Shown here: piece by piece, positions 7,462 through 16,562 of the stretch | How the letters are laid out: each line of letters begins with the position of its first letter | Numbering within the stretch: the first letter of the stretch is position 1 | DNA from: an uncultured Cardiobacterium sp. | GTDB taxonomy: Bacteria > Pseudomonadota > Gammaproteobacteria > Cardiobacteriales > Cardiobacteriaceae | Direction of reading: 5' to 3' | DNA length: 46,036 nucleotides | Assembly: GCF_938028825.1 (NCBI RefSeq) | Contig: NZ_CALIZP010000047.1 | Coordinates: 1 to 46,036 of the forward strand | Notes under the pieces: model-generated | The model's database searches: none | The model's input: only the letters and a program-made list of their open reading frames with translations | Told to the model about the DNA's origin: nothing | Made by a program: the position numbers and the translations under genes

Positions 7462-8280
7462 CTACGGCAGTTTCACCCGCACGATACGCTGATCCAGCCT
7501 GCTGCCCGCGCCGAGGGCGTAGAGCAGGCGCAGGAAGAGCGGATAGCGTTTGCTGCAGGTTTTACTGAGCAACTGTTCTTCCGCCAGTTGCAGGCCCGGC
7601 AGCCAGTTTTCCAGTTCGCGGCACTCTTTCACCGACCATTTCATTTCCGGCGGCGGTTTGTCCATGCTGCCGAGGGCGTCGTGGCGTTTGGCGCGGCCGA
7701 CGAGGATGGTCGGGATGATGTCGAACACCAGCTCCGCCTGCGGCAGGTGCTGCGCAAGGGTCGCGAGCCAGGCGCGCACTTCGTTTTCCTCAAAGTACAT
7801 CAGCACGCCCTCGCAGAGCAGCAGCACCGGTTTGCCGTGCGCGGCGGCGCGCGCCATCCAGTCGGTGGCAAAGAGGGAATCGCCCAGATAGATGTTGCCG
7901 GTTTCCGGCAGCAGTTCGCGGCGCAGGGCGATGACTTCGGGCAGGTCGAGGTCGTACCAGGCGGTAATGGGCGGGCGGCCGAGGCGTTCGTAGCGCGCAT
8001 CCAGCCCCGCACCGATTTGCACCACCACGGCATCGGGGTGGGCGGCGATGAAGTGGCGCGCCTGTTCGTCGAACAGCCACGCCCGCCCGCAGCAGCCCGC
8101 CTGCGAGGCGGTGGCTTTGGCGTATTTGCCGAAATCGTAGTCCAGGCGCGCCAGCATTTGCGGCGCGACGGGGTCACGCAGCAGCGGCGCGGACTGCTGT
8201 TGTTCGACTGCCTTCGCCCACAGCGGGATGAGCAGGGTTTCGGACAGGGTGGTGAGGTCAAGGGCAACTTTGTCGGCCAT
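7462..8280 (-). CDS. Class I SAM methyltransferase, leucine carboxyl methyltransferase (LCM/TcmP) family
   Basis: A 272-residue protein with the LCM/TcmP fold signature: SAM-binding loop VVQIGAGLDARYERL, the acidic YDLDLPEVIALRRELL strand that contacts the SAM ribose, and LLCEGVLMYF after motif III. Bacterial members include O-methyltransferases of polyketide pathways and many with unknown substrate; there is no pathway context here. It is a single leftward gene, divergent from yjiH. Confidence 0.85.
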   Translation of the reverse strand: MADKVALDLTTLSETLLIPLWAKAVEQQQSAPLLRDPVAPQMLARLDYDFGKYAKATASQAGCCGRAWLFDEQARHFIAAHPDAVVVQIGAGLDARYERLGRPPITAWYDLDLPEVIALRRELLPETGNIYLGDSLFATDWMARAAAHGKPVLLLCEGVLMYFEENEVRAWLATLAQHLPQAELVFDIIPTILVGRAKRHDALGSMDKPPPEMKWSVKECRELENWLPGLQLAEEQLLSKTCSKRYPLFLRLLYALGAGSRLDQRIVRVKLP

Positions 8281-8610
8281 GGTGTTTCCTTCCAGTCAAG
8301 AGAGATTCGCAATTGTACGCTGTGTGGATATAGCTTGCCGTTATGCTAAAAAATGGTAATATCGGCCCTGTATTTTCACTTGTTTACACGGAATTCCCCA
8401 TTTCGACACGATGTCAATCCTGCGCGGGCCGCCTTCCGGCGGCAGTCGGTGTCTCACGTTATCTTTTTGTTATTGCAGAAAATATTTTTTCTCCGACACT
8501 GGACTTTTCCTGTCCGCATCCTCAATAATGCGCGGGCGCGATTGTTTTTTCGCCAACGGTTCACAGCTTTTCCACGCTGTTTGTTGTTCATTTATCGTCA
8601 TGAGGTGTTT
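8281..8610. other. 330-base intergenic region with a long yjiH leader
   Basis: This gap separates the divergent methyltransferase and yjiH genes. It holds the predicted rightward promoter at 8335-8362 and then about 240 bases of AT-rich leader. The leader includes a GCCGCC/GGCGGC hairpin near 8429-8445 and T-rich stretches. I recognise no known riboswitch or small RNA in it. Confidence 0.5.
8335..8362 (+). promoter_or_regulatory. Predicted sigma70 promoter for the yjiH operon
   Basis: TTGCCG (8335-8340), 16 bases, TAATAT (8357-8362). Transcription from here would give a leader of about 240 bases. Confidence 0.4.
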
Positions 8611-9447
8611 ATGCAGGAAAATCCTTCTCCCGCCGCACCGCGCAAAGCGGGTGTCGGCGCCTATATCGCGTTGATTTTCGCGGTGGTTTTCTTCTCCGGC
8701 ATCAGCGTCAGCGGGCCGGTCAAGAATTTCGGCACAAAAATCGCGCAGCAGCTGAATGTCGAGCCAAAGAAAGTGCACGATATTTTCAGTGTCTTCGACT
8801 TCAATACCCTGAACGGCAAGTTCGGCAAAGTCGTCATCCCCGACGCCAAAGCGAAAGAGGCCAAAGCCAAAGATAGCGCGGCGCAAGACGATGCGGCAAA
8901 AGCCGCGCCCGCCTACACCACCGGCAATTTCAGCGGTGAAGGCGGCGTGGGCGCGCGGCAGGGCTTCATGTTCGCCCTGACCCTGGTGCCGACCACCCTC
9001 CTCGCCATGGGCATCATCGCCGTGCTTGAACGCTACGGCGCGCTGGAAGCGATGCGCCGCCTGCTGCAACGCATCCTGCGGCCGCTGATGGGCATTCCCG
9101 GCGACACGGGGCTTGCCATGATTGCCAGCTTCCAGTCCACCGATGCGGGCGCGGCACTGACCCGCGCGCTCTACGACCAGGGGCAGATCAACGCGCGCGA
9201 GCGGGAAATCTTCTGCATGTTCCAGTTCAGTGCGGGCGCGACCATCACCAACTTCCTCGGCTCCGGTGCGGCACTCCTCGCGCTGACCTCGGTTGCCGCC
9301 GACGGCACGACGCAGGGCGTGCCGACCACCATCGGCATCTGCTTCGCCGTCCTCTTCCTCTTCAAGTTCTTCGGCGCCAACCTGATGCGGCTGTATCTCA
9401 ACTTCGCCGACCGTAAAACACCGGCACAACCGGAGAATCCGTCATGA
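8611..9447 (+). CDS. yjiH: YjiH family nucleoside-recognition (Gate) domain membrane protein
   Basis: 278 residues from ATG 8611, preceded by a GAGG ribosome site. The frame is open further upstream, but that part reads through the AT-rich leader. It has an N-terminal membrane segment, a charged Lys/Ala-rich loop (about 85-110) and a C-terminal Gate domain (GDTGLAMIASFQSTDAGAAL, then FQFSAGATITNFLGSG). Such proteins pair with YjiG and are thought to form a transporter. The stop overlaps the yjiG start by four bases. Because an M20 peptidase follows, the substrate may be a small peptide or amino acid (inference). Confidence 0.85.
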   Translation: MQENPSPAAPRKAGVGAYIALIFAVVFFSGISVSGPVKNFGTKIAQQLNVEPKKVHDIFSVFDFNTLNGKFGKVVIPDAKAKEAKAKDSAAQDDAAKAAPAYTTGNFSGEGGVGARQGFMFALTLVPTTLLAMGIIAVLERYGALEAMRRLLQRILRPLMGIPGDTGLAMIASFQSTDAGAALTRALYDQGQINAREREIFCMFQFSAGATITNFLGSGAALLALTSVAADGTTQGVPTTIGICFAVLFLFKFFGANLMRLYLNFADRKTPAQPENPS

Positions 9448-9908
9448 GTGAACAAAACGAAAAACCGATGATTACCGACGTCTTCGTCAGCGGCGTGCGG
9501 CGTGGCTGGGGCATCGCCACCGGCAGCATGCTGCCGAACGTGCTGATGGCCTTCGTCCTCATCTACTTCCTCAAACTGACCGGCATCCTTGATCTCATCG
9601 GCAGCCTGTGCGGGCCGGCGATGCGCCTCTTCGGCCTGCCCGGCGAGGCGCTGATGGTGCTGCTCGCCGCCTGGCTGTCGATGGGCGGCGGCGTCGGCGT
9701 CGCTTCCAGCCTGTTCGCCACCGGCACCCTCAGCCTGCACGATGTCGCCGTCCTTGCCCCGGCGATGTACCTGATGGGCTCGCAGGTGCAATACATCGGG
9801 CGGCTGCTCGGTGTGGTCGGCGTACCGGGCAAATACATTCCGGTGATGGTACTCATCTCCGTCATCAATGCCCTGCTTTCCCTCGTCGTCATGCAAATCC
9901 TCGTCTAG
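9444..9908 (+). CDS. yjiG: YjiG family membrane protein (Gate/SpmB-like)
   Basis: A 154-residue membrane protein with the second Gate-domain half of the YjiH/YjiG pair: GVRRGWGIATGSMLPNVLMAF, a GLPGEA loop, then MGSQVQYIGRLLGVVGVPGKY. It resembles spore maturation protein SpmB in fold class. It is translationally coupled to yjiH through an ATGA overlap, and the peptidase gene follows after 9 bases. Confidence 0.87.
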   Translation: MSEQNEKPMITDVFVSGVRRGWGIATGSMLPNVLMAFVLIYFLKLTGILDLIGSLCGPAMRLFGLPGEALMVLLAAWLSMGGGVGVASSLFATGTLSLHDVAVLAPAMYLMGSQVQYIGRLLGVVGVPGKYIPVMVLISVINALLSLVVMQILV

Positions 9909-9917
9909 GAGTACATC

Positions 9918-11039
9918 ATGAAAAAAGAAACCTTCCTTGAACACTTGAAACCCTTCATCAACACCGACTGCGGCAGCTACCAGCCGGAAGGCGTCGGCAA
10001 AATCGCCGACATGCTCACCGACAAATACACCGCCCTCGGCTGGCACGTGACGCGCAAACACCTGCACGACGAAGTCGGGCCGGGGCTGCTCATCACCAAC
10101 CGCAAGAACCCCGACCACTACGACGTGATGCTCATCGGCCACATTGACACCGTTTTCCCCGCCGGTACTGCCGCCGCCCGCCCCTTCAAGGTCGAGGGTA
10201 ACCGCGCCTATGGCCCCGGCGTCGCCGACATGAAAAACGGCGTCGTCGCCATGTATGCGGCGCTGTCCGAACTCGACCCGACGGTGCGCGACAAACTCTC
10301 CATCGCCGTGCTGCACAATCCGGATGAAGAAATCGGCTCCATCCATTCCGACCCGTGGATACTCGAAGAAGCGAAAAAAGCCGCCTATGTCCTCGTCTGC
10401 GAATCCGCGCGCGCCGACGGCTCGCTGGTGAACCGCAGGAAAGGCAACGCCACCTTCATCCTCAATTTCCACGGCATCGCCTCGCACGCGGGCAACGATC
10501 CGGAAAAAGGCCGCTCGGCGGTCGTCGAAATGGCGCACTGGATTCTCGAACTCGGCAAGCACAACGACTACGCGAACGGCACCAGCCTGACCGTCGGCCT
10601 GGTCAAGGGCGGCAGCGCCAGCAACGTCGTCCCCGACAGCGCCGAAGCCACCCTCGACATCCGCTTCTGGGACAACAACAAATACGACGAAATCAGGGCG
10701 CTGCTCGACAAACTCGCCGCCAAACCGTTCGTGGACGGCGTCCGCGTGGACATCACCGTCAAATCGCAAAAACCGGCGATGGTGATGAACGCCGGCACGG
10801 AAAAACTGATGCACTTCGTCGAAGCGGCGGGCAAAAAAATCGGCCTGCCGATTACCTGGCAGGCGGTCGGCGGCGGCTCGGACGCCAACACCACCTCGGC
10901 GCACGGCATCCCCTCGCTGGACGGCTTCGGCCCGATCGGCGCCTGCTTCCACAGCGACAAGGAATACCTGGAAATCGACAGCATCGAACCGCGCGTCGCC
11001 CTCCTGAAAGCGACCATCGAAGAAATCGCCGCCGCCTGA
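9918..11039 (+). CDS. M20 family metallopeptidase (carboxypeptidase G2-like)
   Basis: A 373-residue cytoplasmic zinc peptidase of family M20. Ligands and catalytic residues are visible: His75 and Asp77 in GHIDTVF, Asp104 in GVADMKNG, the catalytic Glu pair in NPDEEIGS (137-138), a Glu in VCESARADG, and a C-terminal His in CFHSDKEYLE. The dimerisation domain sits between (FHGIASHAGNDPEKG). It has no signal peptide. Being third in an operon with yjiH-yjiG, it probably cleaves a dipeptide or N-acyl amino acid handled by that pair. In E. coli, yjiHG neighbour iadA, a different peptidase, which supports a peptide role. Confidence 0.9.
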   Translation: MKKETFLEHLKPFINTDCGSYQPEGVGKIADMLTDKYTALGWHVTRKHLHDEVGPGLLITNRKNPDHYDVMLIGHIDTVFPAGTAAARPFKVEGNRAYGPGVADMKNGVVAMYAALSELDPTVRDKLSIAVLHNPDEEIGSIHSDPWILEEAKKAAYVLVCESARADGSLVNRRKGNATFILNFHGIASHAGNDPEKGRSAVVEMAHWILELGKHNDYANGTSLTVGLVKGGSASNVVPDSAEATLDIRFWDNNKYDEIRALLDKLAAKPFVDGVRVDITVKSQKPAMVMNAGTEKLMHFVEAAGKKIGLPITWQAVGGGSDANTTSAHGIPSLDGFGPIGACFHSDKEYLEIDSIEPRVALLKATIEEIAAA

Positions 11040-11061
11040 CGTCAAACGGCAGCGCCCGGCA

Positions 11062-11097
11062 CAAAAACGCTTCCGCTGCGGCGGAAGCGTTTTTTTA
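11062..11097. terminator. Terminator between convergent peptidase and ketosynthase genes
   Basis: A perfect stem (ACGCTTCCGC with GCGGAAGCGT) has A-runs before and T-runs after, so it can stop transcription from both sides. It also marks the 3' end of the aryl-polyene-type block. Confidence 0.85.
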
Positions 11098-12291
11098 TGC
11101 GCCCGCGCCGATGATGAGCGCCGTGTTGTTGCCGCCGAAGGCGAAGGAAGTACTCAGCGCGAGGCGGCGGCCGGCGGGGAAGCGGCTGTTGCTGTCGCTC
11201 AGGCGGATGGGCGGCAGGGCGGGGTCATAAGCGGGGCAGCGCGCGTCGGGCAGGCGGCCGTCGGGGTTGTCGCGGCGCGAGGTCACGAGCCAGCACAAGG
11301 CGGCTTCGAGGGCACCGGCGGCGGCGAGGGTGTGTCCGGTGAGCGTTTTCGTCGGCGTGCAGGCGGTGTGTGGCAGGGTGGCGGCGACGGCGTGGGCTTC
11401 CATGCGGTCGTTCTGCACCGTGCCGGTGCCGTGCAGGTTGAGCCAGCCGATGTTTTCCGGCGCGAGACCGGCGTGGTCGAGCGCGGCACGGATGGCGGCG
11501 ATGGCACCCGCACCGTCGGGACGCGGCGAGGACATATGGTAGGCGTCGCTGCTTGCGCCGTAGCCGCAGAGGATCTGCGTGTCGTCATCAAGCGGTACGC
11601 GGCTGGCGACGAAGACGGCGGCGGCTTCGCCGATGTTGATGCCGTCGCGCGCGGCGGCAAACGGGCGGGCGCGGGCGGCGGAGAGGAGTTCCAATGCGGC
11701 AAAGCCGTGCATGGTCAGCGCCGAGAGGGTATCGACCCCGCCGCAGATGACGGCATCGGCCGCGCCGCTGCCGAGCAGGCGGGCGGCGCTGATGAGGGCG
11801 CGCGCGCCGGAGGTGCAGGCGGTGGAAATGCCGTAGGCGGGGCCGCGCAGGCGGCAAGCGGCGGCGGTGAAATCGGCGGGGGCGGACATGCGCTGTTTGG
11901 CAACGGAGAAGCCCGCTTCCGCCCACGACGTGCCGTGCGCATGAGCGGTGAGGGCGGCGCGATTGGCATCGCCGCCGCTGGTCGAGGTGCCGAGGACGAC
12001 GGCGACGCGTTCGGCGCCGAAGCGGGCGACGGCGGCGCGGATAGTGGGCGCCATCTGGCAGAGTGCCTGCCAGAGCAGGCGGTTGTTGGCGGTGTGGTAT
12101 GCGGGCGGCAGGCCGGCGGGCAGCGGCTGCCAGTCGTGCGCGGGGCAGCGGCCGACGGCGAGACGGCGGCCGGGCAGCCAGCCGTCTTCGTCAATGAGCG
12201 GTTGCGCGGCGGGATCGTAGAGGGTGGCGAGGGTGGCGGCGGTGCCGTTGCCGAGGGCGCTGATGAGGCCGGGGCGGTGCAGGTAAATCAT
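11095..12291 (-). CDS. Beta-ketoacyl-ACP synthase, aryl-polyene type
   Basis: A 398-residue KAS I/II-type condensing enzyme with the full Cys-His-His triad: Cys159 (GISTACTSGA), His287 (NLHGTGT) and His320 (TLTGHTLAAAG). It would extend acyl chains on an acyl carrier protein. It overlaps the DUF3261 lipoprotein gene by four bases and ends a four-gene leftward block typical of aryl polyene pigment clusters, so it likely serves that pathway rather than housekeeping fatty-acid synthesis. Dehydratase, ketoreductase and ACP genes, normally nearby, are not in the window. Confidence 0.88.
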   Translation of the reverse strand: MIYLHRPGLISALGNGTAATLATLYDPAAQPLIDEDGWLPGRRLAVGRCPAHDWQPLPAGLPPAYHTANNRLLWQALCQMAPTIRAAVARFGAERVAVVLGTSTSGGDANRAALTAHAHGTSWAEAGFSVAKQRMSAPADFTAAACRLRGPAYGISTACTSGARALISAARLLGSGAADAVICGGVDTLSALTMHGFAALELLSAARARPFAAARDGINIGEAAAVFVASRVPLDDDTQILCGYGASSDAYHMSSPRPDGAGAIAAIRAALDHAGLAPENIGWLNLHGTGTVQNDRMEAHAVAATLPHTACTPTKTLTGHTLAAAGALEAALCWLVTSRRDNPDGRLPDARCPAYDPALPPIRLSDSNSRFPAGRRLALSTSFAFGGNNTALIIGAGA

Positions 12292-12764
12292 GGGCCAAGC
12301 GGTGCGATATGCCAGTCGCCGGCGGCGGTGTGCAGCAGGAAGCCGGGCGTTTCGTTCTCGACGCGCAGCCAGCGGCGGTTGCGGTGGTAATAGCTGTCGC
12401 CCTCCCGGCGGATGTGCGGATAGGCGGCGGGGTCGTGCAGCAGCATGAGGGCGGTGAAGAGGGTGCGGGCGCGGCGGTTTGGCGGCAGGAAGCCGTCGTT
12501 GTGCCAGGCGCGGCCGTCATAGATTTGCCGCGCCAGCGGCGCGCCGAGCGGGGTAGTCTGCACCCAGCGCCATTGCCCGTCCTGATAATGACCGACGATG
12601 AGGCTGTCGCCTTCCCCGGCGGCGCGGGCATGGTAATGCAGCTCGGCGGGCGCGGCATCATGCGGGGCGGCGAGCGGCAGCGGCGCGGCGCAGGCGGTGA
12701 GCAGCAGGGCGAGGAGGAGGGCGGCGGCCGGGCGGCGGCCCGGCAGACAGGGAGCGGCGGTCAT
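12288..12764 (-). CDS. DUF3261 outer-membrane-type lipoprotein
   Basis: 158 residues with a signal peptide and a lipobox (LLLTAC, then A), so it is predicted to be lipidated and periplasm-facing. The rest matches DUF3261: a YDGRAWHNDGFLPPNRRARTLF motif and an aromatic C-terminal half. DUF3261 lipoproteins are standard members of aryl polyene clusters and are thought to help move the product to the outer membrane. It overlaps both neighbours by four bases, which indicates translational coupling. Confidence 0.83.
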   Translation of the reverse strand: MTAAPCLPGRRPAAALLLALLLTACAAPLPLAAPHDAAPAELHYHARAAGEGDSLIVGHYQDGQWRWVQTTPLGAPLARQIYDGRAWHNDGFLPPNRRARTLFTALMLLHDPAAYPHIRREGDSYYHRNRRWLRVENETPGFLLHTAAGDWHIAPLGP

Positions 12765-14008
12765 GCCCGTCCGCGCACGGTTTCAGCCAGAGCGGCGAGG
12801 CGGCGTGCGGGTTTAGCGACGTAGGGATTGGTCGTATCCCAGGCATAGCCGGCGAGGATGGCGCAGATCATGGCGCGGATGTCGGGGTTATCGTCGCTGG
12901 CGTAGATGACATCCTGGAAGCTGCCGTCGTACCAGCCGAGGACGTAGGTTTTGAACGCTTCCACGCCGATGGTAAGTTTGGCGGCATAATCCTGGGCCCA
13001 GTCCACCGCCTCATTGCGCAAGGTGCGGGTAACGGCCTGGGCGGCGAGTTGCGCCGACACGAGCGCCACGGTGACGCCAGAGGAAAAGACGGGATCGAGA
13101 AATTCGCTGGCGTTCCCCAGCAGGGCGTAGTGGTCGCCGTAGAGGGTGCTGACGTTGGCCGAATAGCCGCGAATGCTGCGTATCGGCATGCCGTTATCCC
13201 AGTCGGCGTCTTTCAGGAAGCGGGTAAGCAGCGGCACATCGGCGGCAGCCGTTTTGAGGATGCTTTCATTGTCAGCGCCAAGTGCGGCAAGGCGCGCCGG
13301 TTCGCCGACCACGCCGATGGAGGCGGTACCGTCGGCGAAGGGGATGAGCCACAGCCACACGTCCCGCAACTGGATCGGGGTGGAGATGAGGATCTTGTTG
13401 CGGTCGTAGGCGGGGTCTGTGATGTGGTCTTTGATGTGGGTAAAGACGGCCATGCGTTCCGGCAGTACGGACGGGCGTTCGAGGTCAAGGAGGCGCGGCA
13501 GGACGCGGCCATAGCCGCTGGCATCGAGCACAAAGCGGGCGTGCACGGTGTAGCGGCTGCCGTCTTCTGCCTGCACGCTGACTTCCGCGCCGTCGCCGGT
13601 GTCGCGGTAGGCGGTGACTTCGTGGCCGAAGCGGATTTCTGCGCCCTGTTTGCCGGCTTCTTCAAGCAGCACCTGGTCGAAATCGGCGCGTTTTACCTGA
13701 TAGGTGACGCCGGGGCCGGCGGTGTATTTCTGGGTGAAGTCGAAGGCGGTGTAGCGCTCGCCCCAGGTGAAGGCGGCACCGTTTTTCATCTGGAAGGCGC
13801 GGTTGGCGGCGGCGCGCTGCACGGCGGCGGTCATTTTCGCCTCGCTCAGCACTTCCATGCAGGCGGGCAGCAGGCTTTCGCCGATGACGAAGCGCGGGAA
13901 GTGGCTTTTTTCGAGGATGAGGACGTTGAAGTTTTGCTGGCGCAGCAGGGCGGCAGCGACGGCGCCGGAAGGGCCGCCGCCGATGATGAGGATGTCACGG
14001 GTTTCCAT
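12761..14008 (-). CDS. FAD-dependent oxidoreductase (tryptophan halogenase-like, aryl-polyene type)
   Basis: A 415-residue flavoprotein. It has the Rossmann FAD loop GGGPSGAVAA (10-19), the GESLLPACMEVL segment of the halogenase/geranylgeranyl reductase-like group, and GNASEFLDPVFSSGV near the FAD ribityl site. The lysine-containing halogenase motif WxWxIP is not seen, so halogenation is unlikely and monooxygenase or reductase chemistry is more plausible. Genes of this type sit beside the MMPL exporter and DUF3261 gene in aryl polyene clusters. It overlaps the exporter gene by 14 bases. Confidence 0.85.
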   Translation of the reverse strand: METRDILIIGGGPSGAVAAALLRQQNFNVLILEKSHFPRFVIGESLLPACMEVLSEAKMTAAVQRAAANRAFQMKNGAAFTWGERYTAFDFTQKYTAGPGVTYQVKRADFDQVLLEEAGKQGAEIRFGHEVTAYRDTGDGAEVSVQAEDGSRYTVHARFVLDASGYGRVLPRLLDLERPSVLPERMAVFTHIKDHITDPAYDRNKILISTPIQLRDVWLWLIPFADGTASIGVVGEPARLAALGADNESILKTAAADVPLLTRFLKDADWDNGMPIRSIRGYSANVSTLYGDHYALLGNASEFLDPVFSSGVTVALVSAQLAAQAVTRTLRNEAVDWAQDYAAKLTIGVEAFKTYVLGWYDGSFQDVIYASDDNPDIRAMICAILAGYAWDTTNPYVAKPARRLAALAETVRGRA

Positions 14009-16391
14009 GGGGTTCCTTGGTGGTGGGTGGGAAGAGCCAGGTGGCGAAGGTCAGCGAGAGGGCGATGCCGATGGCGACCGTGGCGCCGAAGGCGGCAACC
14101 GCCGGGGTGGCGGACAGGGCAAGAATACCGAAGCTGGTTATGGTGGTCAAAGCAGCGAGCAGCATGCCGCGATAGCGTATGGCGGCAGGCGCGCCGCCGC
14201 TTTTGGCGTACACGGCGTAGTCCACGCCGATGGCGCTGATGAGCAGCAGGCCGAAGGCGGCGAAAAGGCTGATGGGGATGGCAAGCGCGCGCAACAGGGC
14301 GACGGTGGCGATGGCGGCGGCAAGCGGTACGGCGAGGATGCTCAGGCTGTCGCGGCGGTTGAAGCCGGCTGCGCGCAAGATGCCCCAGGCGACAAGGTAG
14401 GAGGCGAGTTTCAGCCACAGCGCCTCGCTGCGCGTCGCGCCGAACAGGGTATTCAGGCGGGCGCGGCGGTCGTGGTAGCGGATGGCGTCGCCGTCGGCTA
14501 GGGCGGCGAGGGCGGCGCTGTCGCGCACGCCATAGAGGGTGACGCGGGTGTACAGCCGCGCGCAGTTTTCTTGCAATCGCCGCTTGAAGCGCAGTTGTTG
14601 TGATGGTGCAGCGGGTATGGGTTGCAGGTCGGGCGGGAAGGCGGACAGCGGCGGAATGTAGGTGCAGGATGGCGGGTTGACGCTGCCCAGATAGTGCCCC
14701 TGCCAGCGTGCGGCGAGCGGGTTGTCGAGCTGTGCGGCGATGCCTTGCGGGGCGGAGGGGTGGCCGCGTTGCAGCCCGTCGCGGATACTGTCGGCGGGGA
14801 TGCCGAGGTCGGTCAGCGCCTGCCACGCCGCCGGTTTGGCGGCGAGGTCGTACAAATCGTCAAGGGTCGCCGCCTGTGCGTCCTTCGTCCACACCCACTG
14901 GCTGATGGCGCTGTAATCCTGTACTGCACCTGCCGCTTTGGCGGTATCCAGTTTCGCTGCCAGCGCCGCGTCAAGACGCAGCAGCGCGTCTTCGTCCGTC
15001 GCGTACAGCAGGTATTGCTGCGCGGCAGGTTCGACCCCGCTGATGCGCGCCACCTCCGCCGCCTGTTGCAACCATTGCGGCGGCAGGGCGACCCACTGGC
15101 GGATGTCGTCCTGCCAGTCACTGTGCCACAGGCCAACGGCCAGCAGGGCGATGGCAGGGATAAGCAGCACCCGGCGGCGCAGGGCGCGGCTGCCGCGCAG
15201 CAAGATACCGGCGAGGCGGCCAAACGCGGGGTTCGCGCGCGGACGGAAGCGGCGGAAAAGCGGCGGCAGCGTCCACAGCGTCGTCAGCCAGGCGGTCGGC
15301 AGGGCGGCGAGGGCGAACACGGCGCTTTGCCGCAGGATGGGCAAGGGCGTTGCCAGCAAAAAGGCGTAACCGGCCAGCGTTATCAGCAGGCTGATGAGGA
15401 ACGGACGGCGCAGCGCGGCAAGGGCGCAATCCGCCTGCCAGTCCGGCGCGGTACTTTTGCCGAGCCAGTGCAGCGGGAAATCGAGGAGGAGGCCGATGAG
15501 GCTGCTGCCGATGACCAGCGTCAGCAGATGCACGCTGCCGCATAGCGCGACCACGGCAGCGAGGCCGCAGACGAGGCCGCAGGCGAGCGGCAGGGCGATG
15601 AGCAGCACGCGCGCGCGGCGGAAGACGACGCCGGCGAGGAGCAGGGTCAGCGCCGCACCGAGGGCGGACATCCAGCGCCCTTCCGCTTCGCCCGCCTGCC
15701 GGCTGCTGGCGGCAAACACCGCCGTGCCGGCGACGTGCAGGGTGGCACCCTGCGCGGCGGCTTGTGCCGCGCTGTGCTCAATCAGCGGGATGAGGCGCGC
15801 CTCGCCGAGAATGTTCGGTGCGTCAGCGAGGGTGGCGCGGATGAGCAACCAGCGTTTGCCGTCTGCCTCGCGCACGAGGTAGCCGTCGCCATCGGCCTGC
15901 CAGTGCGCGGCGAGCGGCGCGGGCAGGAAACGGCTGAAACCTAGCCAGTCCTCCTGCGGCGGCAGCATGGCGACGGCGAACGGGTTGGCCAGATCGGCGG
16001 CGCGGGCGGCGAAATAGGCGGCGGGGTCGTCATGCAACTGTTGCCGCGCGGCGGGCGGCAGGGCGAGGAAGCCGCGCTGGAAAAAAGCCGCGCGCAGTTC
16101 GTCCAGTGGCGGCGTGCGCGCAATGGCGATATCGGCAACGAGACCGCTGGCCTGCCAGTCGCGGACGACGGCCTGCGCGGCGGGCAGCGGTGCGTCGGCA
16201 CCGACGAGCAGCAGCAACTGCCGCCCCTGCGCCGCTTCCGCCGCCTGTAACAATGCCTGCTCCCGCGCGGGCAGGGCGGCATCAGGCGGCAACAGCGCGT
16301 CCATGTCGCTGGCGGCGAAAGGCGCGCGCACGGCGAGAAACAGCGCGGCGAGAAGGCTGAGGATGAGGGGGAACAGGGCGCGGGGCATCAT
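13995..16391 (-). CDS. MMPL/RND family exporter, aryl-polyene type
   Basis: About 798 residues from the ATG at 16391, starting MMPRALFPLILSLL. The open frame reaches 16469, but those 26 residues look like untranslated sequence and the first membrane segment directly follows the chosen start. The layout is MMPL: a first membrane helix, a periplasmic domain, a membrane bundle, a second helix and periplasmic domain, then a second bundle. It is the size and position of the exporter in aryl polyene clusters, which moves the lipid-linked pigment outward. It heads the four-gene block. No good ribosome site is visible, so the start is uncertain. Confidence 0.83.
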   Translation of the reverse strand: MMPRALFPLILSLLAALFLAVRAPFAASDMDALLPPDAALPAREQALLQAAEAAQGRQLLLLVGADAPLPAAQAVVRDWQASGLVADIAIARTPPLDELRAAFFQRGFLALPPAARQQLHDDPAAYFAARAADLANPFAVAMLPPQEDWLGFSRFLPAPLAAHWQADGDGYLVREADGKRWLLIRATLADAPNILGEARLIPLIEHSAAQAAAQGATLHVAGTAVFAASSRQAGEAEGRWMSALGAALTLLLAGVVFRRARVLLIALPLACGLVCGLAAVVALCGSVHLLTLVIGSSLIGLLLDFPLHWLGKSTAPDWQADCALAALRRPFLISLLITLAGYAFLLATPLPILRQSAVFALAALPTAWLTTLWTLPPLFRRFRPRANPAFGRLAGILLRGSRALRRRVLLIPAIALLAVGLWHSDWQDDIRQWVALPPQWLQQAAEVARISGVEPAAQQYLLYATDEDALLRLDAALAAKLDTAKAAGAVQDYSAISQWVWTKDAQAATLDDLYDLAAKPAAWQALTDLGIPADSIRDGLQRGHPSAPQGIAAQLDNPLAARWQGHYLGSVNPPSCTYIPPLSAFPPDLQPIPAAPSQQLRFKRRLQENCARLYTRVTLYGVRDSAALAALADGDAIRYHDRRARLNTLFGATRSEALWLKLASYLVAWGILRAAGFNRRDSLSILAVPLAAAIATVALLRALAIPISLFAAFGLLLISAIGVDYAVYAKSGGAPAAIRYRGMLLAALTTITSFGILALSATPAVAAFGATVAIGIALSLTFATWLFPPTTKEPHGNP

Positions 16392-16562
16392 GGGGTGGGG
16401 GGCAGGGAGGACAGAAGGGCGGGATTGTATGCCGCCCGGCGGTTTTCGTCCTGCACATGGACGCCCCACAAGCGGGGAGGGATTCCGGTCGGGCAGCGCC
16501 CGTGATGCCGGTGGCGCAGGCGGCGCTCTACGGAAGCCTGCATGTCCGCCGCCCGGCAGGCG

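Noticed and set aside
8363..8610. Riboswitch in the yjiH leader
   Set aside because: The leader is long and has one clear hairpin, but no conserved riboswitch core could be recognised by eye.
9171..11045. 624-residue leftward open frame
   Set aside because: Antisense to yjiH, yjiG and the M20 peptidase gene; no domain features.
12761..14008. Flavin-dependent tryptophan halogenase
   Set aside because: The FAD fold is related, but the WxWxIP halogenase motif was not found and the neighbours are aryl-polyene type genes.
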